Of a DNA stretch of 64,000 nt, positions 42,056-50,213 are shown piece after piece (within the stretch, counting starts at the first letter, position 1; every line of letters starts with the position of its first letter). Position numbers and translations under genes: made by a program. A model generated the notes under the pieces. It had not been told where the DNA came from. It saw nothing but the letters and a program-made list of their open reading frames with translations, and did not search any database. This DNA is from Flavobacterium solisilvae (lineage in GTDB: Bacteria > Bacteroidota > Bacteroidia > Flavobacteriales > Flavobacteriaceae): contig NZ_JAAMPT010000209.1 in the NCBI RefSeq assembly GCF_012911605.1, positions 62,001 through 126,000 on the forward strand. The letters run 5' to 3'.

Positions 42056-42895
42056 ATGAGTACAATCAACTGGGTAACTGTCAAAGAATTTGAAGATATA
42101 ACCTACAAAAAATGCAATGGCGTAGCGCGAATTGCTTTCAATCGACCTGATGTTCGCAACGCTTTTCGTCCAAAAACTACAGCCGAATTATTACAAGCTT
42201 TTCACGATGCACAAGAAGATACATCGATTGGTGTTGTTTTGCTTTCTGCCGAAGGTCCGAGTTCTAAAGATGGAATTTGGTCGTTTTGTTCTGGTGGCGA
42301 TCAAAAAGCGCGTGGTCATCAAGGTTATGTAGGTGATGATGGTTATCATAGATTGAATATTTTGGATGTACAGCGATTAATTCGTTTTATGCCAAAAGCG
42401 GTGATTTGCGTTGTTTCAGGTTGGGCTGTTGGCGGCGGACATTCGCTTCATGTCGTTTGCGATTTAACTTTAGCAAGTAAAGAACACGCCATTTTTAAAC
42501 AAACCGATGCCGATGTAACGAGTTTTGACGGCGGATATGGTTCGGCGTATTTGGCTAAAATGGTCGGACAGAAAAAGGCACGTGAAATTTTCTTTTTAGG
42601 TCGAAATTATTCCGCTCAAGAAGCTTTCGAAATGGGAATGGTAAATGCCGTAATTCCGCATGCTGAGTTGGAAGATACAGCTTATGAATGGGCGCAAGAG
42701 ATTTTGGCAAAATCGCCAACATCTATCAAAATGCTAAAATTCGCCATGAATTTAACCGATGACGGAATGGTTGGACAACAAGTTTTTGCTGGCGAAGCTA
42801 CACGTTTAGCGTATATGACTGATGAAGCTAAAGAAGGTCGCGATGCATTTTTAGAAAAAAGAAAACCTAACTTTGATAAAAAGTGGTTACCATAA
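42056..42895 (+). CDS. menB: 1,4-Dihydroxy-2-naphthoyl-CoA synthase MenB
   Basis: This is a 279-residue crotonase-fold enzyme that cyclises o-succinylbenzoyl-CoA in menaquinone synthesis. It has FNRPDVRNAFRPKTTAEL, the oxyanion-hole FCSGGDQKARG, the AVGGGHSLHVVCDLTLAS helix and DVTSFDGGYGSAYLAKMVG with the catalytic Asp and Tyr. The C-terminus RDAFLEKRKPNFDK is typical of MenB. Nearby menA and menC support the call. The next gene starts 14 bp after its stop. Confidence 0.96.
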   Translation: MSTINWVTVKEFEDITYKKCNGVARIAFNRPDVRNAFRPKTTAELLQAFHDAQEDTSIGVVLLSAEGPSSKDGIWSFCSGGDQKARGHQGYVGDDGYHRLNILDVQRLIRFMPKAVICVVSGWAVGGGHSLHVVCDLTLASKEHAIFKQTDADVTSFDGGYGSAYLAKMVGQKKAREIFFLGRNYSAQEAFEMGMVNAVIPHAELEDTAYEWAQEILAKSPTSIKMLKFAMNLTDDGMVGQQVFAGEATRLAYMTDEAKEGRDAFLEKRKPNFDKKWLP

Positions 42896-42908
42896 TTTAT
42901 ATAAAAAA

Positions 42909-43496
42909 ATGAAGAAATTAGTTTTAAGTGTATTGTTGTTGAGTTCGTTCGTTTCATTTTCGCAAGATGTAAAGAATAAGTCAAAATTTTCTGTGAGTTT
43001 GCATTATATCGGTAATTTAGATGATGGTAGTCTTGTAAACCATGAATACAGTGGAATTATTGGTTTGGATGCTCGTTATTCGTTTTATCAAAATGAAAAG
43101 GTTAGTGTTTCCGCAGGTTTAGGGTTGGATTATTTACAAGAAAGCAGTAATTTTTTCAAAAATGACGCTTTGGTTTTTAATCCTAATATTGGAATAGAAG
43201 TAAACGCTTTTAATGCTAAACTAAGACCATTTTTTAATTTAGGGTATTCGTTTTTTAGTTATAAAATTGATTTTGACGAGTTTTTTGTGGGGTCAAATCC
43301 TGATCCAGTATTTAATCCAAATCAATCAAAGAAATACAACTTTAACGGAATAAGTTTAAATCCAGGTTTAAGATATCATTTTAGTGATGTGCTTTTTGCA
43401 GAAGGAAGTTACAGATATGTTGCTTTCGATACAGATTCTATGTCGGGTTCGTCAAAAACTCATTATATTCAAATAGGAATTGGTTTTAAGTTTTAA
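42909..43496 (+). CDS. Outer-membrane beta-barrel protein
   Basis: This is a 195-residue protein starting at ATG 42909 (MKKLVLSVLLLSSFVSFSQ), the clean signal peptide, rather than an earlier in-frame start at 42873 inside menB. The strand pattern (KFSVSLHYIGNLDDGS; VSVSAGLGLDYLQ; SPGLRYHFSDVLFAEGSYRYVAFDTD) ends in HYIQIGIGFKF, a beta-barrel C-terminus. It resembles small OmpW/OmpA-barrel-like proteins. Function unknown. Confidence 0.7.
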   Translation: MKKLVLSVLLLSSFVSFSQDVKNKSKFSVSLHYIGNLDDGSLVNHEYSGIIGLDARYSFYQNEKVSVSAGLGLDYLQESSNFFKNDALVFNPNIGIEVNAFNAKLRPFFNLGYSFFSYKIDFDEFFVGSNPDPVFNPNQSKKYNFNGISLNPGLRYHFSDVLFAEGSYRYVAFDTDSMSGSSKTHYIQIGIGFKF

Positions 43497-43540
43497 CTAT
43501 TTCTGATAAACAAATGAATATCTAAAATCTAATATTAAAA

Positions 43541-44056
43541 ATGGAAAACTTTACCAACGAACCAATTGATATTTCAGCTTTACCAAGATATGAAGCGGTA
43601 AATTTGAATGCGTTGCAATCAAAATATTGGAATGTAATTTTATTCAATATTGTGGCAACTTTTCTAATTATTGGAGTTGTTTTAGCCGTAATTATCTATT
43701 TTGTTGAAGAAATTCATTCCATTGCTTGGCTTTTCGGATTGGTTTATATTTTGTTTTTAGGTTTTACATTTCTGTTGTGTCGCATTTCATTTAAAAAAAG
43801 AGGTTTCGCTTTTAGAGAACACGATGTAATCTATCGAAGCGGAATTTTAGCCACAAACACGATGATTATTCCATACAATCGAGTACAACATGTTGCGCTA
43901 CACGAAGGTTTTATTTCTCGTTATTTTGATTTAGCAAAAGTAGAAATCTTCACTGCTGGCGGCGATTCTAGTGATGTATCAATTCCAGGAATTAAAAAAG
44001 AGCAAGCCGAAGATATCAAGCAGTTGCTAATGGGTAAAATTCAAAAGCAACTATGA
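43541..44056 (+). CDS. PH-domain membrane protein (YdbS-like)
   Basis: This is a 171-residue protein with two spans (VILFNIVATFLIIGVVLAVIIYF; IAWLFGLVYILFLGFTFLL). A bacterial PH (bPH_2) domain follows, with EHDVIYRSGILATNTMIIPYNRVQHVALHEGFISRYFDLAKVEIFTAGG. Its stop overlaps the start of the next PH-domain gene by 4 bp. The pair matches YdbS/YdbT of Bacillus, linked to resistance to envelope-active antibiotics. Its role here is uncertain. Confidence 0.85.
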   Translation: MENFTNEPIDISALPRYEAVNLNALQSKYWNVILFNIVATFLIIGVVLAVIIYFVEEIHSIAWLFGLVYILFLGFTFLLCRISFKKRGFAFREHDVIYRSGILATNTMIIPYNRVQHVALHEGFISRYFDLAKVEIFTAGGDSSDVSIPGIKKEQAEDIKQLLMGKIQKQL

Positions 44057-45549
44057 TAAAATCCGAATTTTCAACACCTCAAAGACAATCCAAAACAGGT
44101 TTACTTGTCTTGTTTGCCAATTCGCTTTTCGAATTTATGAAAGCGATGTGGATTGTACTTATCATTTTTTTTCTGAAAGGAAAAGCAACGGATATTTTTT
44201 GGGGAATTGGAATTTTCGTCTTGGTTTTATTGGGTTTCGGCGTTTATTCGTATTTAAAATACCGAACTTTTACTTTTTATATTGATGAAGAGCAAAATGA
44301 ATTCATTGTGCAACACGGCATTTTGAACAAAACAAAAACGGTTGTACAATTACATAAAATCCAACAAGTTAATCTAAAACAAAACATCATTCATCGAATA
44401 GTTGATGTGTATCAAGTTAACATTGATTCTGCTGGAAGTGAAGAAAAAGAAGCCGTAATCAATGCTGTTTCAAAAGAAGTTGCCATGGCTTTAAAATCAA
44501 AGCTTTTGGATAACGAACGAGTTGAAGTTATTGATAATTCAGTTGAGGTTGAAAGAGAAATTGAGGACAAGCCATTCCTGAAAATTGATTTAATCAGTTT
44601 GCTAAAAGTTGGAATTACGTCCAATTATGCCAAAAGTATCGGTTTGTTGTTGACTTTTTTCTTTACGATTTATGAAAATCTCAATCATGCTGGCGCAGAT
44701 GAATTGATCGATGGAAGCAAAGTGGAAGATTTTATTGCAAATTATACCGCTGTTTATTCGGTTTTAGTAGCGATATTGTTATTGTTTACGGTAATTTTCA
44801 TCGTCAATATCGTTAGAACATTGGTAAAATATTACGGTTTTAAAATCGCTAAGCAAAAAGGTTCGCTCATCATGTCTTATGGATTAATCGCTACGCAAAG
44901 CACGATTTTAAAGCCAGAAAAAGTTCAAATAGTGAAAATTACACGAAATTTTTTCCAGAAAAAGCTAAAAATCCTTGAAATCAGCATCAAGCAAACCATT
45001 AGTGACGAAACCAAGAAAGACAAAGCAATCATTGAAATTCCGGGTTGTAACGAGATAGAGCGAGATGAAATTCTGCAATTAATTTTTAATGAAATCCCAG
45101 AAAAAGGAGAAAAATTAAAACCAAATTTTCGTAAACTTCTATTTTCAATCTTTATATTAATTGTATTACCTTTAACTGCTTATTTAACGATAGGTAATTG
45201 GTTTGTCAATTCCATTTTTGAATACAAAAGTATTGCGGTATTTTATACTGTTTTTATATTTATCGGATTATTGTTTGGGTTTAAAAACAATAGTTTGCAT
45301 ATAAATGATAAACATGTAATTATGCAAAGCGGTGCTTGGGATATAGATAACGAAATTATTAAAATAGAAAAAATACAAGCCATTACAACATCACAATTGT
45401 TTTGGCATAAAAGTTTGAATATTGGGTCATTGACGATACATACCGCAGGAGGAAATGTGAATTTTCAACTAGGCAATTTTAAAAAAATCAATCAATATGT
45501 CAATCTTTGGTTATACCAAATTGAAAAAAAAGATAGTAATTGGAATTGA
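44053..45549 (+). CDS. Large PH-domain membrane protein (YdbT-like)
   Basis: This is a 498-residue protein with several spans and three bacterial PH domains: about residues 70-150 (FIVQHGILNKTKTVVQLHKIQQV), 270-350 (GSLIMSYGLIATQSTILKPEKVQ) and 410-490 (VIMQSGAWDIDNEIIKIEKIQAI). It resembles YdbT, the partner of the YdbS-type protein encoded just before it. Such pairs form envelope-protection complexes in Firmicutes. Start codon overlaps by 4 bp (ATGA), implying coupling. Confidence 0.82.
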   Translation: MIKSEFSTPQRQSKTGLLVLFANSLFEFMKAMWIVLIIFFLKGKATDIFWGIGIFVLVLLGFGVYSYLKYRTFTFYIDEEQNEFIVQHGILNKTKTVVQLHKIQQVNLKQNIIHRIVDVYQVNIDSAGSEEKEAVINAVSKEVAMALKSKLLDNERVEVIDNSVEVEREIEDKPFLKIDLISLLKVGITSNYAKSIGLLLTFFFTIYENLNHAGADELIDGSKVEDFIANYTAVYSVLVAILLLFTVIFIVNIVRTLVKYYGFKIAKQKGSLIMSYGLIATQSTILKPEKVQIVKITRNFFQKKLKILEISIKQTISDETKKDKAIIEIPGCNEIERDEILQLIFNEIPEKGEKLKPNFRKLLFSIFILIVLPLTAYLTIGNWFVNSIFEYKSIAVFYTVFIFIGLLFGFKNNSLHINDKHVIMQSGAWDIDNEIIKIEKIQAITTSQLFWHKSLNIGSLTIHTAGGNVNFQLGNFKKINQYVNLWLYQIEKKDSNWN

Positions 45550-45555
45550 TATAAA

Positions 45556-45594
45556 ATATTAGATTTCAAATATCAAATATTTAAAATCTAATAT
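45556..45594 (+). repeat. Nested inverted repeat upstream of menA
   Basis: ATATTAGATTT (45556-45566) is complementary to AAATCTAATAT (45584-45594). Between them AAATA/TATTT can also pair. It lies in a 67-bp spacer between the PH-domain gene and menA and has no T-tract beside it, so it is not a clear terminator. Confidence 0.45.
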
Positions 45595-45616
45595 CTAAAA
45601 TTTAATATATAATAAA

Positions 45617-46540
45617 ATGAAACATTGGGTTGAAGCTGCACGAGTGAGAACATTACCGTTATCAGTGTCGGGTATTATTGTGGGAAGTTTTTATGCGATG
45701 TCACAAGGAATGTTCAATTGGAATATTGTGATTTTTGCGCTATTAACCACGTTAGGATTGCAAATTCTGTCCAATTTTGCCAATGATTATGGCGATGGTG
45801 TAAAAGGAACGGACAACAACGATAGAGTTGGGCCAAAACGAGCAGTACAAAGCGGTGTGATTTCGCCTGCAGAAATGAAACGAGCAATTATAATTACTTC
45901 TTTAATTACGCTATTATTTGCTGTTCTGTTGATTTATTTTGCTTTCAAAGAGAAATACTTGTTATTTTCTTTAATCTTTCTTGTGTTGGGAATTTTGGCA
46001 ATTGCTTCAGCTATTCGATATACCGTTGGAAAAGGTGCTTATGGTTATCGTGGTTATGGTGATGTTTTTGTGTTTATCTTTTTTGGAATGGTAAGCACGT
46101 TTGGAGTATATTTTATGTTTTCTAAATCATTGGATTGGTTATTGTTATTGCCAGCTACTTCAATCGGTTTTTTAAGTGTTGGAGTTTTGAATTTAAACAA
46201 CATGCGCGACGAAGAAAGCGATAGAAAAGCTGGAAAAAACACGATTGTAGTAAAAAACGGCGGAGCTTGGGCAAAGAAATATCACTTCTTTTTGGTGATT
46301 TCGGCGATGGTTTTGGTGCTGATTTTTGCTTTTTTGAATGAGTTTCATTTTGATCAATACTTTTTTGTTGTGGCTTATTTTCCAATGATTAGTCATTTGA
46401 TGACGGTTTATAGAAACAAAACGCCACGACTTTTAGATCCAGAATTGAAGAAATTAGCGATAAGTACATTTTTATTGGCAGTGCTTTTAGCTTTGTGTTT
46501 GATATTTTTTATATCAGATGTTGTTGTGAATTATGTTTAA
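45617..46540 (+). CDS. menA: 1,4-Dihydroxy-2-naphthoate polyprenyltransferase MenA
   Basis: This is a 307-residue UbiA-family membrane enzyme with about eight spans. The first Asp-rich motif is NDYGDGVKGTDNND, and the second is NMRDEESDRKAGK, as in MenA. It attaches a polyprenyl chain to 1,4-dihydroxy-2-naphthoate to give demethylmenaquinone. The typical MenA feature GPKRAVQSG follows the first motif. Its presence with menB and menC marks this as a menaquinone locus. Confidence 0.95.
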   Translation: MKHWVEAARVRTLPLSVSGIIVGSFYAMSQGMFNWNIVIFALLTTLGLQILSNFANDYGDGVKGTDNNDRVGPKRAVQSGVISPAEMKRAIIITSLITLLFAVLLIYFAFKEKYLLFSLIFLVLGILAIASAIRYTVGKGAYGYRGYGDVFVFIFFGMVSTFGVYFMFSKSLDWLLLLPATSIGFLSVGVLNLNNMRDEESDRKAGKNTIVVKNGGAWAKKYHFFLVISAMVLVLIFAFLNEFHFDQYFFVVAYFPMISHLMTVYRNKTPRLLDPELKKLAISTFLLAVLLALCLIFFISDVVVNYV

Positions 46541-46564
46541 AAATTTTATTTAAAACATAAAAGA

Positions 46565-47053
46565 TTGAAAAGTACTTTTGAAGTTGATAATGAGAAGTTT
46601 AATGAGTTTTTGAAGGTAAATGTAGAGCGTGGAACTTTGCATACAAAAAGATATTCATTGAATATTGTGTTTTTCATATTTACAAAAACTGATAAAATGT
46701 TCTTCGGAATGTATGGAAAGAATAAGTTTGAAATTACTGAAACTTTTGAATATTTTCCAAATACATATAGAATTAGTGGTGATTACAAGTTGAAAGGTAA
46801 TAATCAAACAGAAGTGAGTTATGAAATTAAACACTTGGGATTTATTTATTATTGGTTTAGAATAATGCCTTTAGCTATGTTTCCGTTGTTTAATTTAGTT
46901 TTTTATTTTCAGGTGAAATCGGCTAGTTATAAAGATTTTGTGATTGCAAACTCAATAATGATTTGCTTTGTGTTTTTTAGCTGTTTTTATATGTGGCTAA
47001 AAAAAAGAAAGCTTGAAAATATTTTTAAAGAAGTATTTGAAATAGAAAAATAA
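46565..47053 (+). CDS. Hypothetical membrane protein
   Basis: This is a 162-residue protein starting at TTG 46565 because no earlier ATG is available. It has a soluble N-terminal region (TFEYFPNTYRISGDYKLKGNNQTEVSYEIKHLG) and two C-terminal spans (WFRIMPLAMFPLFNLVFYFQV; FVIANSIMICFVFFSCFYMWL). It lies between menA and an MBL-fold gene and shows no known domain. Confidence 0.6.
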   Translation: MKSTFEVDNEKFNEFLKVNVERGTLHTKRYSLNIVFFIFTKTDKMFFGMYGKNKFEITETFEYFPNTYRISGDYKLKGNNQTEVSYEIKHLGFIYYWFRIMPLAMFPLFNLVFYFQVKSASYKDFVIANSIMICFVFFSCFYMWLKKRKLENIFKEVFEIEK

Positions 47054-47063
47054 AAAATAAGTT

Positions 47064-47741
47064 ATGAAAATTACATTTTACGGTCATGCTTGCATCGGAA
47101 TTGAAGTAAGCGGAAAAAACATCATCGTCGATCCGTTTATTTCGGGCAATGAAAAAGCGGCGCACATCGATATAAATTCGTTAAAAGCAGATTATATTCT
47201 GATAACTCACGCGCATTTTGATCATATTTTAGATGTTGAAGCAATTGCAAAAAACAACAATTCGGTGATTGTTTCTAATTGGGAAATCGCTACGTATTAC
47301 GGAAACAAAGGTTTTCAATATCATCCGATGAATTTGGGTGGAAGCTGGAATTTTGATTTCGGAAAAGTGAAATATGTTGCCGCGGTTCATTCTAGTGCTT
47401 TTCCTGACGGAACGTATGGTGGAAATCCTGGTGGTTTTGTAATTGAAGGCGAACATAAAAATATTTACGTTTCTGGCGATACAGCGTTAACGATGGATAT
47501 GAAGTTGATTCCAATGCGAACCAAGTTAGATTTGGCTGTTTTTCCAATCGGAAATTGCTTTACAATGGATGTTGAAGATGCGATTATGGCTTCTGATTTC
47601 GTAGAATGCGATAAGATTTTGGGTTGTCATTTTGATACTTTTGGGTTTATAATGGTTGATCACGATGAGGCGAAAAAGAAATTTTTCGATGCCGGAAAGG
47701 ATTTAATGTTACTTGAGATAGGACAAAGTATTGATTTGTAA
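47064..47741 (+). CDS. Metal-dependent hydrolase (UPF0173/UlaG-like MBL fold)
   Basis: This is a 225-residue metallo-beta-lactamase-fold hydrolase of the UPF0173 group. It begins with KITFYGHACIGIEVSGKNIIVDPFISG and has the metal motif ITHAHFDHILD, further metal ligands in SSAFPDGTYGG and SGDTALTMDMK, and a late CHFDTFGF. Members hydrolyse phosphodiesters or lactones; the substrate here is unknown. It is often seen in flavobacterial menaquinone loci. Confidence 0.88.
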   Translation: MKITFYGHACIGIEVSGKNIIVDPFISGNEKAAHIDINSLKADYILITHAHFDHILDVEAIAKNNNSVIVSNWEIATYYGNKGFQYHPMNLGGSWNFDFGKVKYVAAVHSSAFPDGTYGGNPGGFVIEGEHKNIYVSGDTALTMDMKLIPMRTKLDLAVFPIGNCFTMDVEDAIMASDFVECDKILGCHFDTFGFIMVDHDEAKKKFFDAGKDLMLLEIGQSIDL

Positions 47742-47763
47742 ATCAAATAAATAATAAAAAATA

Positions 47764-47793
47764 AAGAGTGTCAAATTTTTGGCACTCTTATTG
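47764..47793 (+). terminator. Intrinsic terminator after the MBL hydrolase gene
   Basis: An AAGAGTGtC/GgCACTCTT stem is followed by TATTGTTTT. Confidence 0.6.
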
Positions 47794-47817
47794 TTTTAGG
47801 TAAAATAAAAATAAGTT

Positions 47818-49014
47818 ATGAATACAAAATTGAATGTATTACTTGTGTTGTTTTCTTCTTTGGTTTTAGCGCAATCCAAAGATGGATATTGGGATAATAT
47901 TCGAACCACAAACGAAACGATTATGCTTGGTGCTGGAAAAAAGAAAATGATCAAAACTGCCGATTTTCCGCTTGGAACAACCGAAGTCGTGTATCGAATT
48001 TCGATTTTAGATGATAATCAAAAGATTTCGTCGAGTTTGGTTTCGGTGTTAAAAGCAATTCCTGATCCAACAGGGATTAGTCAAGGTTCAGCTGGAGCAG
48101 TTTTTTTGGCTTCTACAATTTCTGGTGACGACAAATGTAAATATGTTGTTTTTACCAATGAAAAAGACGCTTTGGAATACGAGAAGTCAAGTGTTTTAAA
48201 AAATGCTTGTGTTGTCCAAGACGAACCGATAAACAAAGAAGTTAAACTGCTTTCGGAGAAATCGAAATGTTTAAACGGTAATCAAAATCTATGGTTTGTT
48301 TTTGAAAGCGATAATTGGATTATGAAGCAAAAAATAGTTTTTGAAGTTGTGCCTTGGGTGGATTATAAATTCAAAAATGGTTGGACAAATGCAGCGAAAA
48401 AAGAATTACTTTCTGAAGTTGAAAACAATGAAATTTTTAAATCTATAAATCAGAAAGATAAATTATTAGGATATTTTATCGAAACTTTTACTTCAAAATA
48501 TAATTTTAATGATTATAAAGGAATAATTCCAGCCGAAAAAGCAAAAGCATTTAATGATGTGATGGAGGAAAGCTTGAAAAAATCAGGTTTAATGAAAAGT
48601 TATTTGGATGGAATTCGGGCTGAGGCAAAACGATTTTTATCAGCTAAAGAATACGAAAAAGGAATGTCGTTGATTGAAAACGAAATCATTCAAAAAGGTA
48701 GAGCAACCGATTTGGATTATGGTTTACAAGGCGATTTTTATTTGATGACAAAGCAATACATAAAAGCGGAAGTGGCAATTAAGAAAGCGATTTCAATGAA
48801 TGCTACAAATATCGAACATCAATTGCGTTTGGCGCACGTTTACTTGTTTTCTGATCGCGTAAGCGATGCGAAAGATATTCATAAAAAATACCGTTCAAAT
48901 AATGTGAGCTCCAGTAAAAGCTGGGTAGAAGCAACTAAAGAAGATTTTGAAAACTTCAAGAAAAACGGTTTACCAACAGATGATTTCAAGAAGATTTTAC
49001 GAATTTTAGAATAA
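47818..49014 (+). CDS. Exported protein with a TPR-like C-terminal region
   Basis: This is a 398-residue protein with a signal peptide (LLVLFSSLVLAQS). The middle is rich in alternating charged beta-strand-like segments. Residues of about 270-350 (AKRFLSAKEYEKGMSLIENEIIQKG, DFYLMTKQYIKAEVAIKKAISMNATNIEHQLRLAHVYLF) read as two TPR-like helical pairs. It lies between the UPF0173 hydrolase and menC, and may be an accessory envelope protein. No catalytic residues are recognised. Confidence 0.65.
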   Translation: MNTKLNVLLVLFSSLVLAQSKDGYWDNIRTTNETIMLGAGKKKMIKTADFPLGTTEVVYRISILDDNQKISSSLVSVLKAIPDPTGISQGSAGAVFLASTISGDDKCKYVVFTNEKDALEYEKSSVLKNACVVQDEPINKEVKLLSEKSKCLNGNQNLWFVFESDNWIMKQKIVFEVVPWVDYKFKNGWTNAAKKELLSEVENNEIFKSINQKDKLLGYFIETFTSKYNFNDYKGIIPAEKAKAFNDVMEESLKKSGLMKSYLDGIRAEAKRFLSAKEYEKGMSLIENEIIQKGRATDLDYGLQGDFYLMTKQYIKAEVAIKKAISMNATNIEHQLRLAHVYLFSDRVSDAKDIHKKYRSNNVSSSKSWVEATKEDFENFKKNGLPTDDFKKILRILE

Positions 49015-49020
49015 AAAACC

Positions 49021-50058
49021 ATGTTGAAAGCAACGTATAAAAAGCATATCCTTCAATTTAAGCAAGCTTCAGGAACGTCGCGAGGTGTTATGACGGAAAA
49101 AGAAACTTGGTTCATTATTTTAGAAGAAAACGGCAAAAAAGGAATAGGTGAATGTGGAATTCTTCGAGGACTTTCGGCTGATGATAGAGTTGATTATGAA
49201 GAAAAACTGCAATGGACATGCGAAAACATTCATTTTGGCGAGGAAAAATTATGGCAAGAATTAATTGAATTTCCGTCCATTCAGTTTGGAATGGAGATGG
49301 CTTTTTTGTCTTTACGAAGTAAAGATCCCTTTGAATTATTTCCTTCCGAATTTGTTTCTGGTGAAAAATCGATTGTCATAAATGGGTTGGTTTGGATGGG
49401 AAATGAAGCGTTCATGAAGCGGCAAATAGAGGAGAAGATTGCGCAAGGTTTTGGTTGTATAAAAATGAAAATCGGAGCGATAGAATTTGACAAAGAATTG
49501 GAGTTATTACGCTTTATTCGTCAAAATTTTGATGAAAACACGATTGAAATTCGGGTTGATGCTAACGGAGCTTTTAATGAAAATGAAGCTTTAAATAAAA
49601 TAAATCAATTGACTGGTTTTAAATTACATAGTATAGAGCAACCGATACAAAAAAATCATACTGACACTATGTCAGTCTTGTGTAAAAATACGAATTTACC
49701 TATAGCTTTAGACGAAGAACTGATTGGCGTGTTTTCATCATCAGAAAAAGAAAATTTGTTACAAAAAATCATGCCACAATACATCATTTTAAAGCCAAGT
49801 TTTATTGGTGGATTTCGAGGAACTTTAGAATGGATTTCGTTGGCAGAAAAATACAATATTGGTTGGTGGATTACTTCGGCTTTGGAAAGCAACATTGGTT
49901 TGAATGCGATTGCACAATTTACTTTTACACTGAATACAAAAATGCCGCAAGGTTTAGGAACCGGAAGTTTGTACACCAATAATTTTGATTGTCCGCTTGT
50001 GGTTGAAAAAGGACAACTTTGGTATAAACCAGAATTGGATTGGAAAGTTGATTTGTGA
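49021..50058 (+). CDS. menC: o-Succinylbenzoate synthase MenC
   Basis: This is a 345-residue enolase-superfamily enzyme that dehydrates SHCHC to o-succinylbenzoate. It has the catalytic Lys pair in CIKMKIGA, the metal ligands RVDANGAF (Asp), HSIEQPI (Glu) and ALDEEL (Asp), and the opposite catalytic Lys in YIILKPSFIGG. An N-terminal TSRGVMTEK motif is also family-like. It is 6 bp after the TPR-like gene and is the last gene of the cluster. Usually a CPBP protease and menE follow in flavobacteria; here an inverted-repeat element and an opposing gene do. Confidence 0.95.
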   Translation: MLKATYKKHILQFKQASGTSRGVMTEKETWFIILEENGKKGIGECGILRGLSADDRVDYEEKLQWTCENIHFGEEKLWQELIEFPSIQFGMEMAFLSLRSKDPFELFPSEFVSGEKSIVINGLVWMGNEAFMKRQIEEKIAQGFGCIKMKIGAIEFDKELELLRFIRQNFDENTIEIRVDANGAFNENEALNKINQLTGFKLHSIEQPIQKNHTDTMSVLCKNTNLPIALDEELIGVFSSSEKENLLQKIMPQYIILKPSFIGGFRGTLEWISLAEKYNIGWWITSALESNIGLNAIAQFTFTLNTKMPQGLGTGSLYTNNFDCPLVVEKGQLWYKPELDWKVDL

Positions 50059-50067
50059 TTTTTTGTA

Positions 50068-50208
50068 GCACAAAGTTTCACAAAGTGTTTTCACGAAGTT
50101 TCACAAAGGAATTAAGCTTATTTTTCTTAAATGCCTTATATGTTTTAAAACAAAAAGTCTCACAGAATATTTTGTGTAACTCTGTGAGAACTCTGCGAAA
50201 CTTTGTGC
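50068..50208 (+). repeat. Imperfect 141-bp inverted repeat, possible miniature element or remnant
   Basis: The ends are exact complements (GCACAAAGTTTC at 50068-50079; GAAACTTTGTGC at 50197-50208). Inside, both arms carry repeated CACAAAG/CACGAAGTTTC words with alignable, slightly gapped sequence over about 50 bp. The element fills the gap between menC and creD. Similar CACAAAGTTTC repeats recur in flavobacterial intergenic DNA. Whether it is mobile, a terminator or an RNA structure is unknown. Confidence 0.55.
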
Positions 50209-50213
50209 AACAA

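Noticed and set aside
42873..42908. Upstream start for the beta-barrel protein gene
   Set aside because: It would place 12 residues overlapping menB before a perfect signal peptide; the ATG at 42909 is better.
50068..50208. CRISPR array or attachment site
   Set aside because: The repeats are inverted, degenerate and not spaced by unique spacers; no cas genes or integrase are nearby.
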